From NCBI GenBank assembly GCA_023412755.1, contig JAEZCB010000154.1:1-31397 (forward strand): a stretch of 31,397 nucleotides of DNA, given 5' to 3'. Numbering within the stretch: position 1 is the stretch's first letter; every line of letters begins with the position of its first letter. The notes beneath the pieces were generated by a model. The model worked only from the letters and a program-made list of their open reading frames with translations. It did not search any database and was not told where the DNA came from. Below, one piece after another: positions 1 to 7,550 of this stretch. The stretch comes from Bacteroidota bacterium. GTDB taxonomy: Bacteria > Bacteroidota > Bacteroidia > Flavobacteriales_F > PHOS-HE28. The position numbers and the translations under genes are program-made.

Positions 1-113
1 AGATGACACTGACCATGCTCAAGCGCGACACCACCACCAAAGTGGGCATCAAGTCCAAAAGGCTCAAGGCCGGGTGGGATAATGACTATCTCTTAAAAGT
101 CCTAGGACTTTAG
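1..113 (+). CDS. 3' end of an unidentified protein (partial)
   Basis: An open frame enters from the left edge and stops at TAG 111-113, giving about 37 C-terminal residues ending in ...NDYLLKVLGL. The tail is basic (several Lys/Arg) and has no recognisable motif. It lies 72 bases before the pdhB start and on the same strand. I do not recognise the family; the upstream sequence would be needed to name it. Whether it is co-transcribed with pdhB is unclear, because a separate promoter box lies between them. Confidence 0.5.
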   Translation, partial: MTLTMLKRDTTTKVGIKSKRLKAGWDNDYLLKVLGL

Positions 114-158
114 ATGCGTTTGCCGTGGCTGGATGTCCGGCCGAGCGCAGCCGAGGCC

Positions 159-166
159 TACCTTTG
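159..166 (+). promoter_or_regulatory. Bacteroidota -7 box (TACCTTTG) for pdhB
   Basis: Exact match to TAnnTTTG, ending 19 bases before the chosen pdhB ATG at 186. No convincing -33 TTG was seen at the usual distance. The position supports the short pdhB start rather than the ATG at 114. Confidence 0.6.
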
Positions 167-185
167 CCACCCATTACCGAAAAGC

Positions 186-1169
186 ATGCGTACGATCCAA
201 TACCGCGAGGCCCTGAACGAGGCGATGAGCGAAGAGATGCGCCGGGACCCGAACGTGTTCCTGATGGGCGAGGAGGTGGCCGAATACGATGGCGCCTACA
301 AAGTGAGCAAGGGCATGCTGGCGGAATTCGGGCCGAACCGGGTGATCGATACGCCGATCAGCGAACTGGGCTTCACTGCGATCGGTGTGGGTGCCGCCAT
401 GAACGGTCTGCGGCCGATCGTTGAGTTCATGACCTGGAATTTCGCGATCCTGGCGGCCGACCAGATCATAAATCACGCGGCCAAGATGCTGCAGATGAGC
501 GGCGGGCAGTACCATGTGCCGATCGTTTTCCGTGGCGGAAATGGCAGCGCCGGACAGCTGGCCGCCACGCACAGCCAGAGTTTCGAGGCCATGTATGCCA
601 ACATTCCGGGATTGAAGGTGATCTCGCCCAGTAACCCGTACGATGCCAAAGGCCTGCTTAAGGCCGCGATCCGCGACAACGATCCGGTACTTTTCATGGA
701 AAGTGAACGGATGTACGGTGACAAGGGCGAAGTGCCCGAAGGCGAATTCCTGTTGCCGATCGGCGTGGCCGATGTGAAGCGCAAGGGCAGGGACGTTACG
801 CTGGTGAGCTTCAATAAGATGATGAAGGTGGCCTTCCAGGCCGCGGAGGAGCTGGCGAAGGAAGGGATCGATGCCGAGGTGATCGACCTGCGCACGATCC
901 GTCCACTCGATCACGACACCATCATCAACAGTGTGAAGAAGACCAATCGTCTGGTGGTGATCGATGAGAACTGGCCATACGGCAGCATCGCCAGCGAGAT
1001 CGCGTTCCGCGTACAGAAAGATGCGTTCGACTTCCTGGATGCACCGGTGGTGCGCGTGAACCAGGCCGATACCCCGCTGCCCTTCGCCCCCAATCTGATC
1101 GAGGCCTCCCTGCCTAATGCCGCCAAAGTGGTGAAAGCGGTGAAGGAGGTGATGTATGTGGAGAAGTGA
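186..1169 (+). CDS. pdhB: Pyruvate dehydrogenase E1 component subunit beta
   Basis: Beta subunit of the thiamine-diphosphate-dependent E1 of the pyruvate dehydrogenase complex, which decarboxylates pyruvate and transfers the acetyl group to lipoyl-E2 in the cytoplasm. The product is 327 residues, the usual length. It begins MRTIQYREALNEAMSEEM and carries the N-terminal transketolase pyrimidine-binding segment (GEEVAEYDGAYKVSKGM, then DTPISELGFTAIGVGAA with the conserved Glu) and the C-terminal transketolase domain (EVIDLRTIRPLDHDTI). The frame is open back to ATG 114, but the extra 24 residues do not resemble the family and a promoter box lies within them, so 186 is chosen. The alpha subunit is not adjacent, as is common in Bacteroidota. 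A 2-oxoisovalerate E1 beta is the main alternative; overall similarity favours pyruvate dehydrogenase. Confidence 0.95.
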   Translation: MRTIQYREALNEAMSEEMRRDPNVFLMGEEVAEYDGAYKVSKGMLAEFGPNRVIDTPISELGFTAIGVGAAMNGLRPIVEFMTWNFAILAADQIINHAAKMLQMSGGQYHVPIVFRGGNGSAGQLAATHSQSFEAMYANIPGLKVISPSNPYDAKGLLKAAIRDNDPVLFMESERMYGDKGEVPEGEFLLPIGVADVKRKGRDVTLVSFNKMMKVAFQAAEELAKEGIDAEVIDLRTIRPLDHDTIINSVKKTNRLVVIDENWPYGSIASEIAFRVQKDAFDFLDAPVVRVNQADTPLPFAPNLIEASLPNAAKVVKAVKEVMYVEK

Positions 1170-1192
1170 GTTTAATTCTGATCGCGTAGAGG

Positions 1193-1247
1193 GGTTGTAA
1201 TGGGTGATGTCGACCCTGTCAGGGACACCTTTACCCTACAACCTTTT
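1193..1247 (+). terminator. Probable terminator after pdhB
   Basis: GGTTGTA (1193-1199) and GGGT (1202-1205) pair with ACCC (1233-1236) and TACAACC (1237-1243). This gives an 11-bp stem with a two-base bulge, and a smaller hairpin (CCCT/AGGG, 1214-1224) sits inside the loop. TTTT follows at 1244-1247. The loop is long for a textbook terminator, so a regulatory structure upstream of hppA is possible. Confidence 0.5.
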
Positions 1248-1278
1248 CACCCTCCGATCTTCAACAAGCATTTCCGCC

Positions 1279-1286
1279 TATTTTTG
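1279..1286 (+). promoter_or_regulatory. -7 box (TATTTTTG) for hppA
   Basis: Exact TAnnTTTG match 74 bases before the hppA start, predicting a leader of about 65-70 nt. No clear -33 element was seen. Confidence 0.5.
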
Positions 1287-1360
1287 CGGCCTTGTGAATG
1301 GGGAGCGGTGAGCGTTTCCTTCTGAAGGACAGCACATTAAAAGATATCTAAGCGAACGCG

Positions 1361-3565
1361 ATGGGAAGTGAGATCATGTACTTCATCCCCGTGATGGGCC
1401 TTCTGGGACTGGCGGTGATGGTGGGGAAAGCCATCTGGGTATCCAAACAGGATGCGGGGGATGCCAATATGAAGGAACTGGCCGGTTACATCTCCCGGGG
1501 TGCGCTGGCCTTTTTGCGGGCCGAATGGAAGGTGCTCGGTGTATTCGCGGTGATCGCGGCAGTGCTCCTCGGCTGGAGCGGCACCCTGGTGGTGCATAGC
1601 GATTGGATGATCGCGATCGCTTTCCTGATCGGGGCGTTCTTCAGCGCTTTCGCAGGTTGGATCGGAATGAACATCGCCACCAAGGCGAACGTGCGCACCA
1701 CGCAGGCGGCACGCACCAGTTTGAAGCAGGCGTTGAAGGTGAGCTTCAACGGTGGAACGGTGATGGGCCTTGGTGTTGCCGGTCTGGCCGTGCTTGGCAT
1801 CAGTGCGCTCTTCATCTGGTTCTTCTTCATGTACGTTACCGATGGCGATGCCAACGGCGAACAGATGATGACCGCACTCGAAGTGCTGGCCGGATTCAGC
1901 CTCGGTGCCGAATCCATCGCGCTCTTCGCCCGTGTGGGTGGCGGCATCTACACCAAGGCCGCCGATGTCGGCGCCGATCTCGTGGGCAAGGTGGAAGCGG
2001 GCATCCCCGAGGATGATCCGCGCAACCCGGCGACAGTGGCCGACAACGTGGGCGATAACGTGGGCGAAGTGGCCGGTATGGGTGCCGATCTCTTCGGAAG
2101 CTATGTGGCCACGATCCTTGCCACCATGGTACTGGGGCGTGAAGTGGTCGCCACCGGCGATGGCTTCAACGGCCTTTCACCGATCCTGCTTCCCATGATC
2201 ATCGCGGGCATCGGCTTGCTCTTCAGCATCGTGGGCACCTTCTTCGTGAGCATCAACAAGGACAGCGACAGTGTGATGGCCGCCTTGAACCGCGGCAACT
2301 GGGGCTCGATCATCCTTACAGCCATCGCCAGCTACTTCCTCATCCAATGGATGATGCCGGAGGTGATGACCTTCCAGCGTGGCGATGTGATCCGCGAGAT
2401 CAGCAGTTTGAACGTGTTCTGGTCCATCGTGCTCGGCCTTACCGTGGGCGCGCTCATGAGCTACATCACCGAGTATTACACGAGTATGGGCCGCGGTCCG
2501 GTGGATAGCATTGTGCAGAAGAGCGGCACCGGCCACGCAACGAACGTGATCGGTGGACTGGCGGTGGGCATGCAGAGCACCTTCCTGCCGATCCTCGTGC
2601 TCGCGGCGGGCATCTTTGGTGCGTTCGAACTCGCCGGATTGTACGGTGTGGCGATCGCCGCGGCCGGCATGATGGCCACCACCGCGATGCAGCTCGCGAT
2701 CGATGCGTTCGGTCCGATCGCCGACAACGCCGGTGGTATCGCCGAGATGAGCGGCTTGCCGAAGGAGGTACGCGAGCGCACCGACATCCTCGATGCCACC
2801 GGGAACACCACGGCGGCCACGGGAAAAGGTTTCGCTATCGCTTCCGCGGCGCTCACCGCACTCGCCCTGTTCGCCGCCTATGTGGGCCTTTCCGGCATCA
2901 CCGCGATCGACATCTATAAGGCCAACGTGCTCGCGATGTTGTTCGTGGGCGGCATGATCCCCTTCCTCTTCAGCTCCATGGGGATCAACGCCGGGGGTAA
3001 GGCAGCGATGGAAATGGTGAAGGAGGTGCGCCGCCAGTTCCGCGAGATCCCCGGCATCATGGAAGGAACCGGCAAGCCGGAATATGAAAAGTGCGTGGCG
3101 ATCAGCACCCAGGCATCGATCCGCGAGATGATCCTGCCGGGCGCACTGGCGTTGCTCAGCCCGATCATCATTGGTTTTCTTTTCGGTCCTGAAGCGTTGG
3201 GCGGCCTGCTCGCAGGCATCACCGTGAGCGGGGTGCTCATGGGCATGTTCCAGAACAACGCCGGTGGCGCATGGGACAATGCGAAGAAGAGCTTCGAAGC
3301 GGGCGTTACCATCGATGGGCAGCAGTATAAAAAGGGCAGTGAGCCGCACAAGGCTGCCGTTACCGGTGACACTGTTGGCGATCCCTTCAAGGACACCAGC
3401 GGCCCCAGCATGAACATCCTGATCAAGCTCACGAGCATCGTGGCGCTGATCATCGCGCCGCACATCAACGAGACGCCGCATTTCCCTGCGGATACCCGCG
3501 ATGTGCCCACCTCGCAGATCGAGGCGCCTGCCGGTGCGAGCAGTGGTCATGCTGTCCTGCCCTGA
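1361..3565 (+). CDS. hppA: K(+)-dependent membrane-bound pyrophosphatase (H+/Na+ pump)
   Basis: Integral membrane pyrophosphatase coupling pyrophosphate hydrolysis to outward H+ and/or Na+ pumping. At 734 residues with about 16 hydrophobic segments it has family length. Family hallmarks include the KVEAGIPEDDPRNPAT loop and a DNVGDNVG motif at residues 228-235. The GNTTAATGKGF segment has Ala485 where potassium-independent enzymes have Lys, indicating the K+-dependent subfamily. H+ versus Na+ specificity is not decided. Residue 236, directly after DNVGDNVG, is Glu where the family normally has Asp (see findings). The C-terminus carries about 25 extra hydrophilic residues. ATG 1376 (MYFIPVMG) is an alternative start; no Shine-Dalgarno favours either. 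The gene is probably monocistronic, with its own promoter box and a strong palindromic hairpin downstream. Confidence 0.96.
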   Translation: MGSEIMYFIPVMGLLGLAVMVGKAIWVSKQDAGDANMKELAGYISRGALAFLRAEWKVLGVFAVIAAVLLGWSGTLVVHSDWMIAIAFLIGAFFSAFAGWIGMNIATKANVRTTQAARTSLKQALKVSFNGGTVMGLGVAGLAVLGISALFIWFFFMYVTDGDANGEQMMTALEVLAGFSLGAESIALFARVGGGIYTKAADVGADLVGKVEAGIPEDDPRNPATVADNVGDNVGEVAGMGADLFGSYVATILATMVLGREVVATGDGFNGLSPILLPMIIAGIGLLFSIVGTFFVSINKDSDSVMAALNRGNWGSIILTAIASYFLIQWMMPEVMTFQRGDVIREISSLNVFWSIVLGLTVGALMSYITEYYTSMGRGPVDSIVQKSGTGHATNVIGGLAVGMQSTFLPILVLAAGIFGAFELAGLYGVAIAAAGMMATTAMQLAIDAFGPIADNAGGIAEMSGLPKEVRERTDILDATGNTTAATGKGFAIASAALTALALFAAYVGLSGITAIDIYKANVLAMLFVGGMIPFLFSSMGINAGGKAAMEMVKEVRRQFREIPGIMEGTGKPEYEKCVAISTQASIREMILPGALALLSPIIIGFLFGPEALGGLLAGITVSGVLMGMFQNNAGGAWDNAKKSFEAGVTIDGQQYKKGSEPHKAAVTGDTVGDPFKDTSGPSMNILIKLTSIVALIIAPHINETPHFPADTRDVPTSQIEAPAGASSGHAVLP

Positions 3566-3582
3566 TCGGATCGATCTACCGC

Positions 3583-3626
3583 ATGAACGGAAAGGCCCCG
3601 CCGATCGGCGGGGCCTTTCCGTTCAT
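3583..3626. terminator. 44-bp perfect palindrome, bidirectional terminator after hppA
   Basis: Bases 3583-3602 are the exact reverse complement of 3607-3626, with GATC (3603-3606) at the centre, so the whole 44 bp is self-complementary. The core is GGCCCCGCC/GGCGGGGCC flanked by AAAGG/CCTTT. It starts 18 bases after the hppA stop. There is no long T tract beyond the stem, but the A/T steps inside the stem resemble Bacteroidota terminators. Confidence 0.75.
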
Positions 3627-3640
3627 ACGATCCAGATCAT

Positions 3641-3736
3641 TCATCGCTTGATGAACCTGCCGACGGCAAGTTGATCCTGGCATGTGATCCTGCTGAAGTA
3701 TTGTCCGGCTGCAAGACCTTCCACGACCTCCAATGG
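3641..3736 (-). pseudogene. Remnant of a T9SS type A C-terminal sorting domain
   Basis: The minus strand encodes about 31 residues ending at stop 3641-3643. They include GLAAGQYFSRIT and LAVGRFIKR, fitting the end of T9SS sorting domains (L-x-x-G-x-Y-hydrophobic, then a basic K/R-F-x-K tail). The frame is open only back to about 3776, overlaps the next hairpin, and has no room for a passenger protein. I infer the tail of a deleted secreted-protein gene, with the 3583-3626 palindrome possibly its original terminator. Confidence 0.55.
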
Positions 3737-3776
3737 AAAAAGCCCCGGCGATCGCCAGGGCTTTTCCGATCCCATT
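3731..3776 (-). terminator. Terminator of the PAS histidine kinase gene
   Basis: A stem formed by GGAAAA-GCCC and GGGC-TTTTCC surrounds a self-complementary GGCGATCGCC core (3735-3767). An outer CAATGG/CCATTG pairing spans 3731-3776. It lies just past the kinase stop (3785) in its direction of transcription, and the pairing strand ends in a T run. Confidence 0.65.
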
Positions 3777-3784
3777 GATCGGTC

Positions 3785-5821
3785 TTAGATCTTCACGGGT
3801 ATACTGACGGTGAACCGGCTGCCTTTTCCGAGCCCTTCACTATGTGCCTCCACACCACCGCCATGCAGTTCGGCTAGTTGTTGCACCAGGGAAAGCCCAA
3901 TGCCCAGACCGCTCTGCCCCATGTCCGGTGCCGGGTCCGATTGAATGAACATCTCGAAGATCCGATCGAGCTCTTCCTGGCGTATGCCCATTCCATCATC
4001 TTTCACCTCTATCACAGCCATGCCGTCCGCTTCCTTCAATATCAGCTCGATCGTGCCCTTCGCCGGGGTGAATTTGCCCGCATTGTTCAGCAGATTACCG
4101 ATAACCTGGTTCAACCGTGCCGGATCGGCCATAAGCCTGATCGGACGGTCTGGAAGGGAGATCACAAGCCTTTGGCCACGGTCGGCGAAATAGCGTTGCA
4201 TGGCCATGGCGGCATCGCGAGCCACTTCAACAAGATCGATCTCCTGCGGACGTAATTGCACCTTGCCCTTGCTGATGCGGCTGAGATCGAGCAGATCGTC
4301 CACGAGCCGCACGAGTTGCAGGAGTTGCCGGTCCATCACCGGGGCAAGCTGCCTTACCATGGCAGGGTCGCCATCGGTCTCCTGGATCATTTCGAGCGAA
4401 GAGAGCAGTGGAGCGAGCGGATTGCGGAGTTCATGGGCCAGCGTGGCGATGAACTCGTCCTTGCGCCGATCGGCATCGCGCAGCATGTTCTCCATGTTGC
4501 GCTGTTCGATCGCCAGGGCGGCGATGCGCGCCAGTACCGCGACAACACGTTTCTCGTGCGCTGAAGGTTCGCGTCGTTCCTTGAAATACGTGCCGAAGGT
4601 GCCAAGCACTTCACCATTGCGCGATCGGATCGGCTGGCTCCAGGCAGATAGAAGACCTAGGTCCAGCGGCAGGTGCTTGATGGTGCTCCATTTCGGATCG
4701 CCATCGATATCCGGCGTTACAACGATCTCGCCTGTGACAGCAGCGACACTGCATGTGCCGAGATCGGCGCGCGCCTTCAATCCATCGATCGCGTTGTTGT
4801 AAGCATCCGGCAGGAGCGGCGCGGCCCCATGGCGCAGCAGCCCATCCTTGCCGAAGAGCAGGATCGCGGCGATGGATGGCGTGTCCGTCTGGCTTTCGGT
4901 GACCTGCGTGAGGTAGGTGAAGATCTCCTTCAACGGAGCACCGACCACGAGCATCTCGAGCGCGGTCTTCTGTGCATCGAGCAGTGCCTCGTTCTGCTTC
5001 CGATCGGTGATGTCGCGGCCGGTAGACTGGAGTTCGGTCGGCTTTCCATCCGGATCGAACTTCAGGGCGGTGTTGGTCCACAGGAACCAGCGGGTACCGT
5101 TGGTCGTGGTGAAATGGTTCTCAATATCGATCCGGCGGTTTTCAGGAGTAAGTGTCGCCAGGCGGGATCGCAAACGCCCATGTTCCTCCTTGGGGATGAA
5201 TTGCCAGAACTGCATGCCCATCATCCTTTCCGGCGTGGTACCGCAAGCGCGGGCATAGGCTGAATTCACAAAGAGTATGGTGCCGTCCAGGTTGAAGCGG
5301 CAAAGAAGTTCGGTCTGCGCCTCCACCATTTCTCGATAACGGTTCTCGCTATCGCGCAGGGCCTCTTCAGCTTCACGCTGTGCTGTTATGTCCCTGCTGG
5401 CCCCGATCATACGCACGGCCTGCTTCACGCCATCGTTCATGCGGAATTCTACCAGCGCCCAAACGCTCAACCAACGCCAGCCACCTTCGGGCCGGCAGAT
5501 CCTGTAATGCACTTGGTACTTCCCTTCGCCATCCGGACGTTGCGCCTTCAATACATTCTCCCACATGCGCGCAATGTCATCCGGATGCATGAGCTTGTGG
5601 ATGAGCGCTTCATCGTGCACATGTTCGGGACCTTCGATCCCATAAAGGTGTTGCGCACGTGGACAGACCAGCCAACGCTGATCGGCGAAGTAATACTGCC
5701 AGGTGCCAATGCCGGCGGCCTCCAGCGCAATGTCCAGGACCTTATTCTGGTCCACCGGGCGGGAGGCCGAGGACACGCCGTTCACATCAGTAAGGATATT
5801 GGTCTGCATCGGGTCCTTCAT
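3785..5821 (-). CDS. PAS-PAS-GAF sensor histidine kinase
   Basis: Sensor kinase of 678 residues with no clear transmembrane segment, so probably cytoplasmic. Domain order: PAS/PAC about 28-150 (ends IGASRDITAQREAEEAL), PAS/PAC about 155-275 (ends STGRDITDRKQ), a GAF-like domain about 285-440, HisKA with phosphoacceptor His463 in LAHELRNPLAPL, and HATPase_c with N box GNLLNNAGKFTP (575-586), G1 DDGMGI (608-613) and G2 GLGIGL (638-643). There is no receiver domain and no response regulator beside it, so it is an orphan in this window. The signal is unknown. Start 5821 (MKDPMQTN) is taken; 5809 is also possible. It is divergent from ribF across a 187-base gap and has its own -7 box. Confidence 0.92.
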   Translation of the reverse strand: MKDPMQTNILTDVNGVSSASRPVDQNKVLDIALEAAGIGTWQYYFADQRWLVCPRAQHLYGIEGPEHVHDEALIHKLMHPDDIARMWENVLKAQRPDGEGKYQVHYRICRPEGGWRWLSVWALVEFRMNDGVKQAVRMIGASRDITAQREAEEALRDSENRYREMVEAQTELLCRFNLDGTILFVNSAYARACGTTPERMMGMQFWQFIPKEEHGRLRSRLATLTPENRRIDIENHFTTTNGTRWFLWTNTALKFDPDGKPTELQSTGRDITDRKQNEALLDAQKTALEMLVVGAPLKEIFTYLTQVTESQTDTPSIAAILLFGKDGLLRHGAAPLLPDAYNNAIDGLKARADLGTCSVAAVTGEIVVTPDIDGDPKWSTIKHLPLDLGLLSAWSQPIRSRNGEVLGTFGTYFKERREPSAHEKRVVAVLARIAALAIEQRNMENMLRDADRRKDEFIATLAHELRNPLAPLLSSLEMIQETDGDPAMVRQLAPVMDRQLLQLVRLVDDLLDLSRISKGKVQLRPQEIDLVEVARDAAMAMQRYFADRGQRLVISLPDRPIRLMADPARLNQVIGNLLNNAGKFTPAKGTIELILKEADGMAVIEVKDDGMGIRQEELDRIFEMFIQSDPAPDMGQSGLGIGLSLVQQLAELHGGGVEAHSEGLGKGSRFTVSIPVKI

Positions 5822-5883
5822 CCACAGCGGTAACGAAAAAGACCATGCGGATGCACGGCCTCCATTCGCGGAAGTGCTTCCAT

Positions 5884-5891
5884 CAAAGGTA
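5884..5891 (-). promoter_or_regulatory. -7 box (TACCTTTG on minus) for the PAS kinase
   Basis: CAAAGGTA on the plus strand is an exact TAnnTTTG on the minus strand, 62 bases before the kinase start at 5821. It lies in the divergent gap shared with ribF. Confidence 0.5.
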
Positions 5892-5995
5892 ACCTCCGAT
5901 CTCTTTGATCACCTAGCTGAATATCATTTTTACCATCTGTTCACCATAGTGCGTCACCGGCTTGAACGATCGCAATGAAGATCGGCCGCGCACCC

Positions 5996-6003
5996 GACCT
6001 TTG
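5996..6003 (+). promoter_or_regulatory. -7-like box (GACCTTTG) for ribF
   Basis: One mismatch from TAnnTTTG (first T is G), ending only five bases before the ribF ATG at 6009. If used, the transcript would start at or next to the initiation codon. Confidence 0.35.
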
Positions 6004-6008
6004 CCCCA

Positions 6009-6944
6009 ATGCAGGTGCATACGGATATCTCGGCATTCAAGGAGGTACGGCGGCCGGTGCTGACCACGGGTACATTCGATGGTGTGCACCAAGGCCACCG
6101 CAAGATCCTGGAAAGACTGATCCAACAGGCTCGAAAAGTGGGGGGCGAAAGCGTGCTATTCACCTTCCACCCACATCCTCGCATGGTGCTATTCCCGAGC
6201 GACAATGATCTGAAGTTGCTAAGCACGCAGAATGAGAAGCAGGCGCTGTTGGAGGAGACCGGATTGGACCATCTGCTTGTAGTGCCATTCTCAAGGCAGT
6301 TCTCGCGCATGCACGCAACGGATTATGTGCGTGAAGTGCTCGTGGGCGCCATCGGAGTGCGTTCCGTCGTCATCGGTTATGATCATAGGTTCGGCAGGAA
6401 CAGGGAAGGAGACCTTGGACTTCTGCATGATCTGGGTGAGCGATTCGATTTCACGGTGGAAGAGATACCGGCACAGGAGGTGGACCATATCAAAGTGAGC
6501 AGTACGAAGATCCGCCATGCGCTAACTGAAGGAGAGGTAAGGACGGCGGCCGGACTTCTTGGCTACGCTTATCCCTTGAGTGGTGTGGTGGTGAAGGGCG
6601 ATCAGCTGGGACGGCAGCTTGGATATCCCACCGCCAACATCGGCGCCATAGATAGGTATAAGCTGGTGCCGGGTGATGGTGTCTATGCCGTTACCGTGAC
6701 CCTTAAAGAAGGTGACTATGACGGCATGCTCTACATAGGGGAAAGACCGACATTGGAAGGGGATGCACGCCGATCGGTAGAAGTGAACATCTTCGCACTG
6801 GATCGCGATCTATACGGAGAGGCCATTACGGTACGTTTTATGGAAAGGATCCGCGAAGACCGGCGCTTCGCTGGTTTGGAAGGATTGCAGGAACAATTGG
6901 GAAAGGATAAAGAGCAGGCCATGCGGCTGCTGAAAAAGAAATGA
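6009..6944 (+). CDS. ribF: Bifunctional riboflavin kinase / FAD synthetase
   Basis: Converts riboflavin to FMN and FMN to FAD in the cytoplasm. The 311-residue length is typical. The N-terminal FAD synthetase (nucleotidyltransferase) domain shows GTFDGVHQGH at 21-30 and SSTKIRHAL around residue 165. The C-terminal riboflavin kinase domain shows GYPTANI and GDGVYAV. The start MQVHTDISAF matches where family members begin, immediately before the first beta strand, so there is almost no room for an untranslated leader after the upstream -7-like box. The stop overlaps the start of the following LRR gene by ATGA, implying translational coupling. Confidence 0.96.
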   Translation: MQVHTDISAFKEVRRPVLTTGTFDGVHQGHRKILERLIQQARKVGGESVLFTFHPHPRMVLFPSDNDLKLLSTQNEKQALLEETGLDHLLVVPFSRQFSRMHATDYVREVLVGAIGVRSVVIGYDHRFGRNREGDLGLLHDLGERFDFTVEEIPAQEVDHIKVSSTKIRHALTEGEVRTAAGLLGYAYPLSGVVVKGDQLGRQLGYPTANIGAIDRYKLVPGDGVYAVTVTLKEGDYDGMLYIGERPTLEGDARRSVEVNIFALDRDLYGEAITVRFMERIREDRRFAGLEGLQEQLGKDKEQAMRLLKKK

Positions 6945-7546
6945 TCGTGATCCTCCGCCATATCTGCATCACACTGGTCGTGATGGTAACGGCAACGGCG
7001 CATGGCCAGCTGCTATCCCAGGCGGCGTTGGATTCCTCCGGCACCTATCGCAGCCTGGAGCGTGCTCTTAAGGAACCGGATCAAGTGTACCGACTGGATC
7101 TCTCCCGCAAGAAGTTGAGGACGCTGCCGGAGGAGATCAGACAATTCAAGAATCTGAATGCGCTCGATATCTCCGGCAACAAGCTGAAGGAGTTGCCGGA
7201 ATGGTTGAAGGAGTTGCCTTACATGCAGGAGTTCCGTGCGTCGAAGAACAAGCTGGTGGATTTTCCGCAGGTGATCTGCTCTTGGAAAGATCTGAAAAGA
7301 CTCGATCTTAGCCGAAATGCGCTTACTGGTCTGCCGGAATGCATGGGAGATCTGCACCAGCTGGTATCCCTGGACCTCTGGAGCAATGATCTGGCCGAAT
7401 TCCCTGATGAGATCAATGGCATGACAGCGCTTCGTTTCATGGACCTGCGTGTGATCCAATTCGAGCAACCGGAAATGGATCGAATACAGGAGCTGCTGCC
7501 AAAGGCGAAGATCTACTTCTCCCAACCCTGCAACTGCGGTATGTAG
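6941..7546 (+). CDS. Exported leucine-rich-repeat protein
   Basis: A 201-residue protein with a signal peptide (hydrophobic ILRHICITLVVMVTATA, cleavage probably after AHG). It carries four to five leucine-rich repeats of about 23 residues from roughly residue 45 to 165 (LDLSRKKLRTLPEEI, LDISGNKLKELPEWL, LDLSRNALTGLPECM, LDLWSNDLAEFPDEI). It ends in a Cys-containing tail, FSQPCNCGM. It probably acts outside the inner membrane, likely in protein binding; no enzymatic domain is visible. The ATG overlaps the ribF stop (ATGA). It converges on the LytTR regulator gene with only four bases between stop codons and no obvious terminator. Confidence 0.85.
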   Translation: MIVILRHICITLVVMVTATAHGQLLSQAALDSSGTYRSLERALKEPDQVYRLDLSRKKLRTLPEEIRQFKNLNALDISGNKLKELPEWLKELPYMQEFRASKNKLVDFPQVICSWKDLKRLDLSRNALTGLPECMGDLHQLVSLDLWSNDLAEFPDEINGMTALRFMDLRVIQFEQPEMDRIQELLPKAKIYFSQPCNCGM

Positions 7547-7550
7547 CGGT

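Noticed and set aside
114..185. In-frame upstream extension of pdhB from ATG 114
   Set aside because: The 24 extra residues are not family-like, and an exact -7 promoter box lies inside them; family members begin at the MRTIQYREAL equivalent.
2177..3550. 457-codon minus-strand open frame opposite hppA
   Set aside because: It is a shadow of hppA: His/Arg-rich composition from antisense reading of Ala/Gly/Val codons, no motif, and hppA is unambiguous.
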